Source of the DNA: CAZCFB01 sp964511535
Lineage (GTDB): Bacteria; Myxococcota_A; Polyangia; GCA-2747355; CAZCFB01
Direction of reading: 5' to 3'
Length of the DNA stretch: 25,481 nucleotides
Assembly: GCA_964511535.1 (NCBI GenBank)
Contig: CAZEFW010000145.1
Span: 1 to 25,481 of the forward strand
Positions 1 to 7,605 of this stretch are shown one piece after another. How positions within the stretch are numbered: position 1 is the first letter of the stretch; the number at the start of each line of letters is the position of its first letter. Both the position numbers and the translations under genes were made by a program. The notes under the pieces are model-generated. The model did not search any database. It was not told the origin of the DNA and saw only the letters and a program-made list of their open reading frames with translations.

Positions 1-114
1 GAGAAGGCCGCCTGACTCACGCAAAGAGCTCTCCGGAGTACCCGCCACGATTCATGTGGTCATGTGGGCAAGCGCGAAGCGGCCGTTTGTGCACGTGCAA
101 TGCGCCTCCGGCGG

Positions 115-164
115 GGCGCCCCGTGCTCGCCTCCTGCGGAGGCTCCGCGATGAAGCGGGGCGCC
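115..164. repeat. Nested GC-rich hairpin downstream of the HNH gene
   Basis: The outer arms GGCGCCCCG (115-123) and CGGGGCGCC (156-164) are perfectly complementary over 9 bp. They enclose a second perfect stem, GCCTCC (129-134) with GGAGGC (138-143), closed by a 3-nt loop. It sits about 20 bp beyond the stop codon of the minus-strand gene. There is no T-tract, so it is not a standard Rho-independent terminator. It looks like a REP-type element or an mRNA 3'-end stabiliser (inference). Confidence 0.55.
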
Positions 165-184
165 GGCGCGTCATGTCCACAGCC

Positions 185-1495
185 CTACGACCTCACGTCG
201 AGCTCCAGCAACCAACCCACTGCACCAGCGTAATCCACCGGCACCATCCCATCCCACGTCGGCGTTCCCGTATCAGCATCGATATTTAGAGCGTCATTCT
301 GGTCGAGCAGCGCCTCAACAGGGCGCGGCGGCAGCACAACAGGCGGTGGCGTTGCCTCGAGGCGCTGTCCATCGGGTGAACGGAAGCGCAACTCGCCTTC
401 TTCTGTCTTCTTGAAGCTGAAACCACCCTCATGAACAGCCCTGTGGTGGGTGCTGCACAGCAGCGCGAGGTTATCCAGATCAGTGGGACCACCATGCGCC
501 CAGTGTTTGACATGGTGCATGTGCAAGAAGCGCCGACTCTCGCACCCTGGAAACTGGCAAACCCCCTCGTCCCGTACCTTCACTGCCCGTTCCAGCGGAG
601 CGCTCGCTCGACGGCGGGAACGTTCCAGCGGAAACGCGCCGGTGAACTTTTCCACTGGCATTTCCAGAACGGGATTGTCACAGCACAGGCGCCTTGCCGT
701 CTCCGGCGAGATGCCAACGCCCCCTTCCACTTCACAGCGGCCTTGGCTGTCCGACTCCTGCAGCACTTGCTGGTCCACATGCACCATCACCTGGTAGTTC
801 TTCGGCCGCGCCTTGCCTGCCCGGTCGGCCAATCCCCTGTCCAGGGCCGCGCCGGCGACCTCGCCCATGGCGTCGGCCAGCCGCTGGTCCGGCTCGGCGT
901 CGCTGTCTTCGCAACGCTCCTCGGATGCCACCTGCAGCGCCTTGACCAGCATCGCCCCCACCTCGGGCGGAAGCCGGCCATTTAGCACCAACATGTTGTC
1001 ATCGTCATAGTGATAGCTGAGGTACCGCCCTTCGGTCTGCCGCTGCGCCAGCTCCTGCTCGGCCGGCCTGGCTCTACGGTAGGTACGCACAATGCGCTCG
1101 AGCTGCGAGGCCGTACCATCCAGCGCCCACTCCAGCAGGGTGCTCTCGTTGTCCGGAGTGACGATGCGCGTGATCGCCCTGACTTTCGAATACGAAAGGC
1201 GCCCCTGGGAGAACGCCTCCTGAACGAGCGGGCACTCCACCAGCTTGCGGGCCACACGAACTTTCTCTCGGGCCGTGCCCGGTTGCTCGTTCGTGCGCCA
1301 GGCGAGCCAGTTGGCACACGAGACGAAGCCCAGGTCGGCCCACGCCTCACGCCGGTCCATCTCCGCGATGAGCAGCAGCAACCGGCAGGTGGCAGCCTGA
1401 ATATGGGCGGACAAAACAGCGATATTGTCGCCCAGCTCGTCGTTTGAATCTCGAGACAGATCGGGCGCGCTCTCGACTGATTTTTCGAGGGTCAT
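185..1495 (-). CDS. DUF222 / HNH endonuclease domain protein
   Basis: This 436-residue protein has an N-terminal alpha-helical DUF222 (13E12 repeat) region over roughly residues 25-260 and a C-terminal HNH nuclease motif at about 310-360. The HNH part shows CQFPGC, then HMHHVKHW, then LCSTHHRAVHEGG, which supplies the zinc-binding cysteines and the histidine pair of the HNH fold. The family is most numerous in actinobacteria but also occurs in proteobacterial lineages; its physiological role is unknown. The start at 1495 gives the full domain, although no clear Shine-Dalgarno is visible before it. The gene is transcribed away from the polysaccharide locus and looks less GC-extreme than it, so it is probably unrelated to it. 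Family assignment is firm; no substrate can be proposed. Confidence 0.88.
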   Translation of the reverse strand: MTLEKSVESAPDLSRDSNDELGDNIAVLSAHIQAATCRLLLLIAEMDRREAWADLGFVSCANWLAWRTNEQPGTAREKVRVARKLVECPLVQEAFSQGRLSYSKVRAITRIVTPDNESTLLEWALDGTASQLERIVRTYRRARPAEQELAQRQTEGRYLSYHYDDDNMLVLNGRLPPEVGAMLVKALQVASEERCEDSDAEPDQRLADAMGEVAGAALDRGLADRAGKARPKNYQVMVHVDQQVLQESDSQGRCEVEGGVGISPETARRLCCDNPVLEMPVEKFTGAFPLERSRRRASAPLERAVKVRDEGVCQFPGCESRRFLHMHHVKHWAHGGPTDLDNLALLCSTHHRAVHEGGFSFKKTEEGELRFRSPDGQRLEATPPPVVLPPRPVEALLDQNDALNIDADTGTPTWDGMVPVDYAGAVGWLLELDVRS

Positions 1496-1529
1496 TATCG
1501 GACTTTTTATGATTTATTTCGGATGGTTA

Positions 1530-1557
1530 AGTATAGCTCGAAGGCCGGGAAAATCAA
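1530..1557 (-). promoter_or_regulatory. Predicted sigma70-type promoter for the HNH gene
   Basis: Read on the minus strand, TTGATT (1557-1552) is followed after 16 bp by TATACT (1535-1530), close to the TTGACA/TATAAT consensus. It lies 35 bp upstream of the minus-strand start codon at 1495, giving a short leader. Prediction from sequence only. Confidence 0.55.
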
Positions 1558-1752
1558 CCCGAAATGGCGGAATAAAGGCAACAAAAACCAGCTTGTTTCG
1601 GGCGCGGAGGATCCATTTCTGCGCCACGACAGCCTGGCGGTGGTGCGCCCTGGCCCCGGTGTCCGACCCCTACTCCCGAGCAAATCATGAACGCTGCGAG
1701 CACCTCCGAACACTAACCAAGTGATCGGAAAAGGCCGGTATTTGTGATGGAA

Positions 1753-1808
1753 TTAAATTATCATCGGAAGGATCCGAAGATTGACAGAGTGGGCCAGGTG
1801 GATATAAC
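1753..1808 (+). promoter_or_regulatory. Predicted sigma70 promoter of the polysaccharide operon
   Basis: TTGACA (1781-1786) is a perfect -35 hexamer. After 16 bp comes TATAAC (1803-1808), one mismatch from TATAAT. An AT-rich stretch at 1753-1766 just upstream could act as an UP element. Transcription would start near 1815, leaving a leader of about 75 nt before the start codon at 1891. In this very GC-rich DNA such a match is unlikely by chance. The remainder of the 395-bp divergent gap (1558-1752) shows no convincing gene or repeat. Confidence 0.7.
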
Positions 1809-1821
1809 CCTCTACGCTGTA

Positions 1822-1860
1822 GTGGGGAGTCCTGCTCCGATTGGGAGTACGGGGTCCCAC
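1822..1860 (+). promoter_or_regulatory. Hairpin in the 5' leader of the polysaccharide operon
   Basis: The outer arm GTGGGG (1822-1827) pairs with TCCCAC (1855-1860), and the inner arm TGCTCC (1833-1838) pairs with GGAGTA (1844-1849), each with one G-T wobble; a small internal loop lies between and the terminal loop is 5 nt. It lies between the predicted transcription start and the ribosome binding site (AGGGG, 1878-1882). No T-tract follows, so simple termination is unlikely; a protein or RNA-stability role is possible. No JUMPstart/ops sequence is seen. Confidence 0.4.
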
Positions 1861-1890
1861 CGTAGTCCGGCAATTGCAGGGGTTTAAGCG

Positions 1891-4143
1891 ATGTCCAGCG
1901 AGCAAAATGGGCTCCCGGAGGGTCAGGGTTTCGACCAGACCGGAGATGGCGAGCCGATAATCCAGCAGTACCTCGCGGTGCTGCTCAAGCGTAAGCTTCT
2001 AATCTTCATTGTGTTTTTTCTGGTGCTGGGGGGGGTCACCCTCTGGACCTACATGCAGACGAAGATCTACCGCTCGGTGGCGACCGTGATCGTGGACCGC
2101 CGCGCACCCCAGGTCCTGGGCAAGGACGTGGGCGAAGTGGTTGAGCTGTCCACTGGCTCGTACTGGAGCAACAAGGAGTACATGAAGACCCAGGAGGCGG
2201 TGATCACCTCCGAGCGCCTGGCGCGCAAGGTGGCTGAAAAGAAGCTCCTGGTGAACAACATCAAGTTCTGGTCCAGGACCAACAAGGCCAAGAGCGCCCA
2301 GCTGCAGCAGGAGGAGCGCACCCTGGAAGGCGCCGCGGCGCGCCTGCGCAAGCTCATCAGCGCCAAGACGGTGCGCGACTCCAACATCCTCGAGATCGCG
2401 GTGGAGCACCCGCGCCCCTCCATGGCGGCCAAGCTGGCCAACGCCGTGGCGGCCCAGTATCTCAACGAGGGCCTGGACCGCAAAGCGAGCTACACCACCA
2501 AGGCGGCCAAGTGGCTGCACACCCAGCTGGACGACCTGAAGAAGAAGCTCACCGCGGCCGAGGATGCGCTGTACGCCTACAAGAAGAAGAACGACATCAT
2601 CTCGGTCTCTCTCGAGGATCGCCAGACCCTGATCAACAGCCGCATGAAGCGGATCTATGACGCGTTCAACGACACCCGCATCAAGCGGCTGGCAGTGGAG
2701 GCGCGGCTGAACCAGCTGAAGGTGGCCCAGACCCAGAACCCGATGGAGATCTCCTTCCCGCCGGTGCTGGAGAACGCCACCATTCAGACGCTCAAGGACT
2801 CGTACATCAAGGAGCAGCGGGCGCTGGCGGCGTTGACCACCTCCTACGGCGACAAGCACCCGAGCGTGCAGGAGCAGGTGGTCAAGGTGGACCTGTCGCT
2901 CAAGGACCTGGAGCGCGAGGTCAAGGCGGTGCTGCTGTCGGTCAAGGCCCAGTTCCAGGAGGTGCGCGACAACGAGAAGAAGCTGGCCGCCGAGATGGAG
3001 CGGGCCAAGCGCGAGGCCCACGCCATCAACAAGCAGGAGGTGGACTACCATCGGCTCAAGCGAGAGCAGGAGAACACCGCCCAGCTGTACGGGGTGGTGC
3101 TGTCGCGCTGGAAGGAGAGCAACCTGTCGTCCCAGCTGCCGTTCACCAACGTGCGGCCCCTGGACCGGGCGGTGATCAACACCGCGGCGGTGCGCCCGCG
3201 CGTGACGGTCAACATGCTGCTCGGCGGCCTGCTCGGGCTGCTGCTCGGCATCGCGCTGGCCTTCGTGGTTGAGACCATGGACCGCACGGTCAAGACCCAG
3301 GAAGAGATCGACCTGATCCCGGGCCTGCCTTACCTCGGCATGGTTCCCAAGATCCCGGGCAGCCAGAAGCTCAAGGAGGGCAAGCGCCGGCCGGCGTCCA
3401 ACCCGGAGGTGGACCTCATCGTGCACCGAAACCCGGGCTCCACCGTGGCAGAGCAGTGCCGCTCCATCCGCACCAACCTGCTGTTCGCCTCGCCGGACAG
3501 CGCCATGTCGAGGCTGCTGGTCTCCAGCGCCGGGCCGCGCGAGGGCAAGACCACCACCGCGGCGAGCCTGGCCATCACCATGGCCCAGGCAGGCAGCCGG
3601 GTGTTGCTGGTGGACACCGACATGCGCCGCCCGCGCCTGCACCGCATCTTCGGCGTGGCCAACCAGACCGGCGTGACCACCATCCTCGCCGGCGACGCGG
3701 CCATCGAGGACGTGGTCAAGGACACCGAGGTGCCGAACCTGTTCCTGCTGCCCAGCGGCATCACGCCTCCCAACCCGGCGGAGCTGTGCCAGAGCGAGAA
3801 GTTCAAGAAGCTGCTCGACGACCTGGGCGACCGGTACGACCGGGTGATCATGGACTCGCCGCCCATCATGCTGGTCACCGACGCGGTGGTGCTCAGCACG
3901 CTGGTGGACGGCGCGCTCATCGTGGTGCGCAGCGGCTCCACCAGCCGCGTGGCGCTGACCGAGGCCACCCGCCACCTGCTGGACGTGGGCAGCAAGGTGC
4001 TCGGCTGCATCCTCAACGACTTCGACCTGGAGAAGCGCTCGTACGGTTACTACCGCTACTCGCGCTACGGTTACTACCGCTACGGCTCCAGGTACCAGGC
4101 CTACTCCTCAATCAAGGACGGAGAAGAGGAGGCGCCAGGGTAG
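1891..4143 (+). CDS. Wzz-type chain-length regulator fused to BY-kinase
   Basis: This 750-residue inner-membrane protein joins a Wzz chain-length domain to a cytoplasmic bacterial tyrosine kinase (BY-kinase). Membrane helices lie near residues 34-53 and 440-460, with a long coiled-coil periplasmic region between them (about 60-430) typical of Wzz/GNVR proteins. The kinase has Walker A GPREGKTTT (548-556), Walker A' LLVDTDMRRP (572-581) and Walker B VIMDSPP (652-658). The C-terminus (718-738) has ten tyrosines in 21 residues, the usual autophosphorylation cluster. Such proteins control polymer length with Wzx/Wzy. It is first in the operon, behind a good promoter, with an AGGGG ribosome binding site 8 bp before ATG. 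The fused form is common in deltaproteobacteria and Gammaproteobacteria. Confidence 0.95.
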   Translation: MSSEQNGLPEGQGFDQTGDGEPIIQQYLAVLLKRKLLIFIVFFLVLGGVTLWTYMQTKIYRSVATVIVDRRAPQVLGKDVGEVVELSTGSYWSNKEYMKTQEAVITSERLARKVAEKKLLVNNIKFWSRTNKAKSAQLQQEERTLEGAAARLRKLISAKTVRDSNILEIAVEHPRPSMAAKLANAVAAQYLNEGLDRKASYTTKAAKWLHTQLDDLKKKLTAAEDALYAYKKKNDIISVSLEDRQTLINSRMKRIYDAFNDTRIKRLAVEARLNQLKVAQTQNPMEISFPPVLENATIQTLKDSYIKEQRALAALTTSYGDKHPSVQEQVVKVDLSLKDLEREVKAVLLSVKAQFQEVRDNEKKLAAEMERAKREAHAINKQEVDYHRLKREQENTAQLYGVVLSRWKESNLSSQLPFTNVRPLDRAVINTAAVRPRVTVNMLLGGLLGLLLGIALAFVVETMDRTVKTQEEIDLIPGLPYLGMVPKIPGSQKLKEGKRRPASNPEVDLIVHRNPGSTVAEQCRSIRTNLLFASPDSAMSRLLVSSAGPREGKTTTAASLAITMAQAGSRVLLVDTDMRRPRLHRIFGVANQTGVTTILAGDAAIEDVVKDTEVPNLFLLPSGITPPNPAELCQSEKFKKLLDDLGDRYDRVIMDSPPIMLVTDAVVLSTLVDGALIVVRSGSTSRVALTEATRHLLDVGSKVLGCILNDFDLEKRSYGYYRYSRYGYYRYGSRYQAYSSIKDGEEEAPG

Positions 4144-4191
4144 GGGCAATGCCGACCCTGCGCGCCGCTTCTCACACCAGGTCCCGGATAA

Positions 4192-5733
4192 ATGAGCCGC
4201 GCCAAGCGAGTCCTCCTCACCGGCGTGTGGGGGGTGTCCGAGCAGGTGGTCACCATCCTGTATCAGGTGGCCACGGTGCCGCTCTTCCTGCGCGTATGGG
4301 GGCAGGACACCTACGGCGACTGGCTCACCATCGCCTCGCTGGTTGCGTACCTGATGCTGGCCAACCTCGGCATGCAGTCCTACGTGGTCAACCTGCTGAC
4401 CCAGCACTACGTCAAGGGCATGTGGGACGAGCTGCGCGGCGAGGTGGCCTCGGCCTCGCTTATGTTCCTGATGGCCGCCGCGCTGGCGTTGGTGGCCCTG
4501 GGCGCCGTGGTGATGCTGGCGCCGGTGGACAGCCTGTTCCCCGACGCGAAGACAGCGCACACCGGGCGGCTGGTGACGCTGATGCTCGGCGCGCGGGTGA
4601 TCTTCTCCATCCTGACCAACCTGTTCGGCGGCTTCTACCGGGTGCAGGGGCTGGCGGACTACGCCAAGTTCGCGCACTTCATGCAGCGGGCGGCCATCCT
4701 GGCGGCGGTGTTCGTGGTGCTGCTCATGGGGCTGGGGCCCGTCACCCTGGCGGTGAGCGAGGCTGCGGCCGTGTTCCTGCTGATGCTGGGGGTGATCTAC
4801 GACACCCGGCGGCGGGACCCGCGGGTGGGGCTGCACCTGCGCGGGGCATCGCTGAGCAAGGCGGTGAGCTTCCTCGGGCCGAGCCTGCTGTTCTTCTTCG
4901 ACGCGTTCGCCGCGGCGCTGGTGTTCCAGGGGATCATCATCGTCATCCGCTGGCAGCTGGGCCCGCGGGCGGTGGTGACCTTCTCCACCAGCCGGGTGCT
5001 GGCCAACATCGTGCGCCAGGGAATGGCGTTCATCGAGACCAGCATGTACCCGGAGATCACGCGCATCGAGGCGGGCAAGCCGGAGCGCATGCCGTTCACC
5101 TACAGCCTGCTGCTCAAGGTGATCTTCGCCACCTCCTACGTCGCGGTGGCGATCCTGTTCTTCGCCGGCAAGGACCTGTACGCGGTGTGGATCCGCGGTC
5201 ACGCCACCATGGACGAGGGCCTGATGCGGCTGCTGCTGGCGGACGTGTGGGGGGCGGCGCCGGTCATCGTGTCGGTGGCGGTGATCTACTCCACCAACAA
5301 GACCCAGTGGGTATGGCAGGTGTCGCTGCGCCGGCTGATGCATTCGGTGTGCACCCTGGCCACGGTGTTCGTCGCGCTCAAGCCGGTGGGGCTGTGGACA
5401 GCGGGCGCGGCGCTGGCAGGGTTCAACTTCATCCTGTTCACGCTGTCGGTGCCGCGCTGGTGCATGCGCGAGGTGGGGGTGCCCAGCGTGCTGGATCACC
5501 TGCGCAACGTGTATGTGCCGTACGTGGTCAACACGGCGGTGCTGATGACGGTCTCCTACCTGGTCACGCGCCCCCTGCCGGGCGGCATGGCGCGGCTGGT
5601 GGGGGCCACCGTGGGGGTCTGCCTGGCGGCGGTGCCCCTGTTCTGGTTTTACGCGCTGGACCGGGAGGAGCGGGGGTACTTCGTCGGGCTGGTGCGGGCG
5701 GTAGTGCGGAAGTTGAGGGGGAAGAAGGGATGA
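4192..5733 (+). CDS. Wzx-like polysaccharide flippase
   Basis: The protein has 513 residues and about 12-14 hydrophobic segments spread over its whole length, the layout of the MATE/MOP oligosaccharide flippases (Wzx/RfbX). It would move lipid-linked repeat units across the inner membrane for polymerisation by the Wzy-like protein at 8888-10402. The N-terminal region, with a basic start and a helix containing SEQVVTILYQ, fits the family, where sequence identity is low and topology is the main guide. It follows the kinase gene by 48 bp. No strong ribosome binding site precedes the ATG. An unrelated MOP-family exporter is the main alternative, but position within a Wzz/Wzy locus favours Wzx. 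Confidence 0.85.
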   Translation: MSRAKRVLLTGVWGVSEQVVTILYQVATVPLFLRVWGQDTYGDWLTIASLVAYLMLANLGMQSYVVNLLTQHYVKGMWDELRGEVASASLMFLMAAALALVALGAVVMLAPVDSLFPDAKTAHTGRLVTLMLGARVIFSILTNLFGGFYRVQGLADYAKFAHFMQRAAILAAVFVVLLMGLGPVTLAVSEAAAVFLLMLGVIYDTRRRDPRVGLHLRGASLSKAVSFLGPSLLFFFDAFAAALVFQGIIIVIRWQLGPRAVVTFSTSRVLANIVRQGMAFIETSMYPEITRIEAGKPERMPFTYSLLLKVIFATSYVAVAILFFAGKDLYAVWIRGHATMDEGLMRLLLADVWGAAPVIVSVAVIYSTNKTQWVWQVSLRRLMHSVCTLATVFVALKPVGLWTAGAALAGFNFILFTLSVPRWCMREVGVPSVLDHLRNVYVPYVVNTAVLMTVSYLVTRPLPGGMARLVGATVGVCLAAVPLFWFYALDREERGYFVGLVRAVVRKLRGKKG

Positions 5734-5767
5734 TCGGCTGCGGCTGCGGCCTCGGCTGCTGTTACTT

Positions 5768-5798
5768 CGCGTCTACGTCTGCGTTGACGTCTACGCCG
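5768..5798. repeat. GTCTAC hexamer element, copy A
   Basis: The 79-bp gap between the flippase and the aminotransferase contains GTCTAC units (CGTCTACGTCTGCG, then TTGACGTCTACG). It matches the right arm of the hairpin at 20011-20072 and the element at 7609-7695. Only one arm is obvious here, preceded by GC-rich GGCTGC repeats (5737-5762). Confidence 0.5.
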
Positions 5799-5812
5799 TT
5801 GGGTGAGTGATC

Positions 5813-6949
5813 ATGGCTGACAGGTTCTATCCAGTTTCGAGTCCGGATATTGGCGAGTTGGAAGAGAAGTTCGTGTCGCAGGCGGTGCGGTCCGGGTGGG
5901 TCTCGTCCATCGGGGAGTTCGTGGACCGGTTCGAGGCGGGGTTCGCGGAGTTCTGCGGCTCGCGTCATGGCGTGGCGGTGTCCAATGGCACCGACGCGAT
6001 CTTTCTGGCGCTCAAGGCGCTGGGCGTGGGCCCCGGGGACGAGGTCATCGTGCCGGGGCTGACCTTCGTGGCGGTGCCCGCGGTGGTGCTGCACGCCGGC
6101 GCCACGCCGGTGCTGGCGGACGTGGATCCCGCCTACTGCGGCATCCACCCGGCGGCGGTGGAGCGGGCCTTCACCGACCGGACCAGGGCGGTGGTGGCGG
6201 TTCACCTGTACGGTCACCCGGTGGACATGGACCCGCTGCTCGAGCTGTGCGCCGGGCGCGGCGTGGCGCTGGTGGAGGACTGCGCCGAGGCCCACGGGGC
6301 CAGGTACCGCGGCCGCACCGTAGGCACCATGGGCGTGGCCGGCTGCTTTTCGTTCTACGGCAACAAGGTGATCACCACCGGCGAGGGCGGCGTGATCACC
6401 ACCGACGACGAGGCCCTGGCGGCGCGGGTGCGGTTCATCAAGGACCACGCCATGGACAAGGAGCGCCGCTACTACCACCCGGAGGCGGGCTTCAACTGCC
6501 GCATGACCAACATGCAGGCGGCCCTGGGCTGCGCCCAGCTCGAGCGCATGGACGAGCTGTTGGCCAGGCGGGCGCGGCTGCTGCAGATGTACCGCGAGGC
6601 GCTGGCCGACGTGGACGGGCTGGAGCTGAACCCGAGCATGCCGTGGGCCGAGCCGGTCAACTGGATCGTGTGCGGCGTGCTGGCCCCGGAGCTGGCGTCG
6701 CGGCGCGACGCGCTGCTCGACGCGCTGAAGCAGCGGGGCGTGGATACGCGGCCCTACTTCGTTCCGGCGCACGAGATGCCGCCCTACGCCGACTGCCGGC
6801 GGGTGGGGGTCGACGGGGACGCCCTGCCTGGCACCGAGCAGGCCGCGGCCCGCGGCTTCAACCTGCCCACCACGCCTGACCTGGGCCAGGCGGAGGTGGC
6901 GTTCATCGCGCAGCAGGTGCGCGAGGCCCTGGCCGAGGTGGGCGCCTGA
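5813..6949 (+). CDS. DegT/DnrJ/EryC1/StrS aminotransferase (perosamine synthetase-like)
   Basis: This 378-residue PLP-dependent sugar aminotransferase would convert a nucleotide-linked 4-keto-6-deoxy sugar to the amino sugar. Visible features are SNGTDAI (PLP phosphate binding), VEDCAEAHG (the Asp that contacts the pyridine nitrogen) and FSFYGNKVITTGEGG with the Schiff-base lysine at K185. The opening, with SPDIGELEEKFV and SGWVSSIGE, resembles GDP-perosamine synthetases, so a GDP-4-keto-6-deoxymannose substrate is plausible but not proven. I chose ATG 5813, which has GGGTGAG 5 bp upstream, over an in-frame GTG at 5807. The stop overlaps the acyltransferase start (TGATG), pointing to coupled translation and a shared pathway. 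Confidence 0.92.
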   Translation: MADRFYPVSSPDIGELEEKFVSQAVRSGWVSSIGEFVDRFEAGFAEFCGSRHGVAVSNGTDAIFLALKALGVGPGDEVIVPGLTFVAVPAVVLHAGATPVLADVDPAYCGIHPAAVERAFTDRTRAVVAVHLYGHPVDMDPLLELCAGRGVALVEDCAEAHGARYRGRTVGTMGVAGCFSFYGNKVITTGEGGVITTDDEALAARVRFIKDHAMDKERRYYHPEAGFNCRMTNMQAALGCAQLERMDELLARRARLLQMYREALADVDGLELNPSMPWAEPVNWIVCGVLAPELASRRDALLDALKQRGVDTRPYFVPAHEMPPYADCRRVGVDGDALPGTEQAAARGFNLPTTPDLGQAEVAFIAQQVREALAEVGA

Positions 6950-7605
6950 TGGGCGGGCTGGGCCAGGCGGGGCGGTCGCTGGAGGAGCTGCTGGCGGCGC
7001 TGCCGGCGACGCCGGAGCTGGCCGCCGAGGTTGTGGCGCGGCTGGGCGGCGGCGCGGCGGCGCGGATGTATCCCCAGCGCAGCCAGGGCGCGGAGAACCG
7101 GCTGCGGGGCATCCTGGCCGGGCCGCGGTTCGGCGCCCGGGGGCTGCGCCTCGGCCGGGGGGTGACCATCGACGGGCCCGAGAACGTGCGCCTGGGCGAC
7201 AAGGTGTCTCTGGCCGGGGGCGTGTTCCTGTCGGCCACGGGCGATCAAGGGCGCATCAGCATCGGCGAGGTGACCCACGTGGATCGTGGGTCCGTGCTCT
7301 ACGGCCAGGGGGGCCTGGAGATCGGCGCGCGCTGCGCCATCGCGGCCCACGTGGTGATCTACAGCCAGACCAACCGCTTCGACCTGGCGCCCCACGGCGA
7401 GATCCTGGAGCAGGGCACGCGCTACGCGCCCGTGAAGGTGGGGGACGACGTGTGGATCGGCGCTGGCGCCATCTTGATCCCGGGCATCACCGTGGGCGAC
7501 CACGCGGTCATCGCGGCGGGCGCCGTGATCACCAAGGACGTGCCGGCCTGGCATGTGGCGGGGGGCGTGCCGGCCAAGGTGCTCAAGGATCGGAGGGAGA
7601 TGTAA
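6949..7605 (+). CDS. Hexapeptide-repeat (LbH) acyltransferase
   Basis: The 218-residue protein has a C-terminal left-handed beta-helix of hexapeptide repeats (about residues 70-205), with units such as LRLGRGVTI, VRLGDKVSL and DVWIGAGAILIPG, then a closing AGAVITKDVPAWHVAGGVPAKV. This is the WbbJ/MaoC-like acetyltransferase signature. The first 60 residues are Ala/Gly-rich and not recognisable. Its start overlaps the stop of the aminotransferase by one base, so the likely job is N-acylation of the amino sugar made there, as in N-acetylperosamine-type pathways (inference). O-acetylation of the polymer is the alternative. The stop overlaps the next start (TAATG). Confidence 0.88.
   Translation: MGGLGQAGRSLEELLAALPATPELAAEVVARLGGGAAARMYPQRSQGAENRLRGILAGPRFGARGLRLGRGVTIDGPENVRLGDKVSLAGGVFLSATGDQGRISIGEVTHVDRGSVLYGQGGLEIGARCAIAAHVVIYSQTNRFDLAPHGEILEQGTRYAPVKVGDDVWIGAGAILIPGITVGDHAVIAAGAVITKDVPAWHVAGGVPAKVLKDRREM

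Noticed and set aside
185..1495. HNH protein as part of a restriction or defence system
   Set aside because: No methyltransferase or specificity partner is nearby and the DUF222/HNH family has no established defence role.
1809..1890. JUMPstart/ops element before the polysaccharide operon
   Set aside because: Neither GGCGGTAG nor the wider JUMPstart consensus is found in the leader.
1999..3975. Minus-strand open frame of 658 codons opposite the tyrosine kinase gene
   Set aside because: It is rich in His, Leu, Gln and Arg, has no recognisable domain, and lies opposite a clear Wzz/BY-kinase gene; high GC creates such antisense frames.
3456..5810. Plus-strand open frame of 784 codons across kinase and flippase genes
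   Set aside because: It runs through two genes in another frame with Arg/Gly/His/Ala-rich low-complexity translation; it is a GC shadow.
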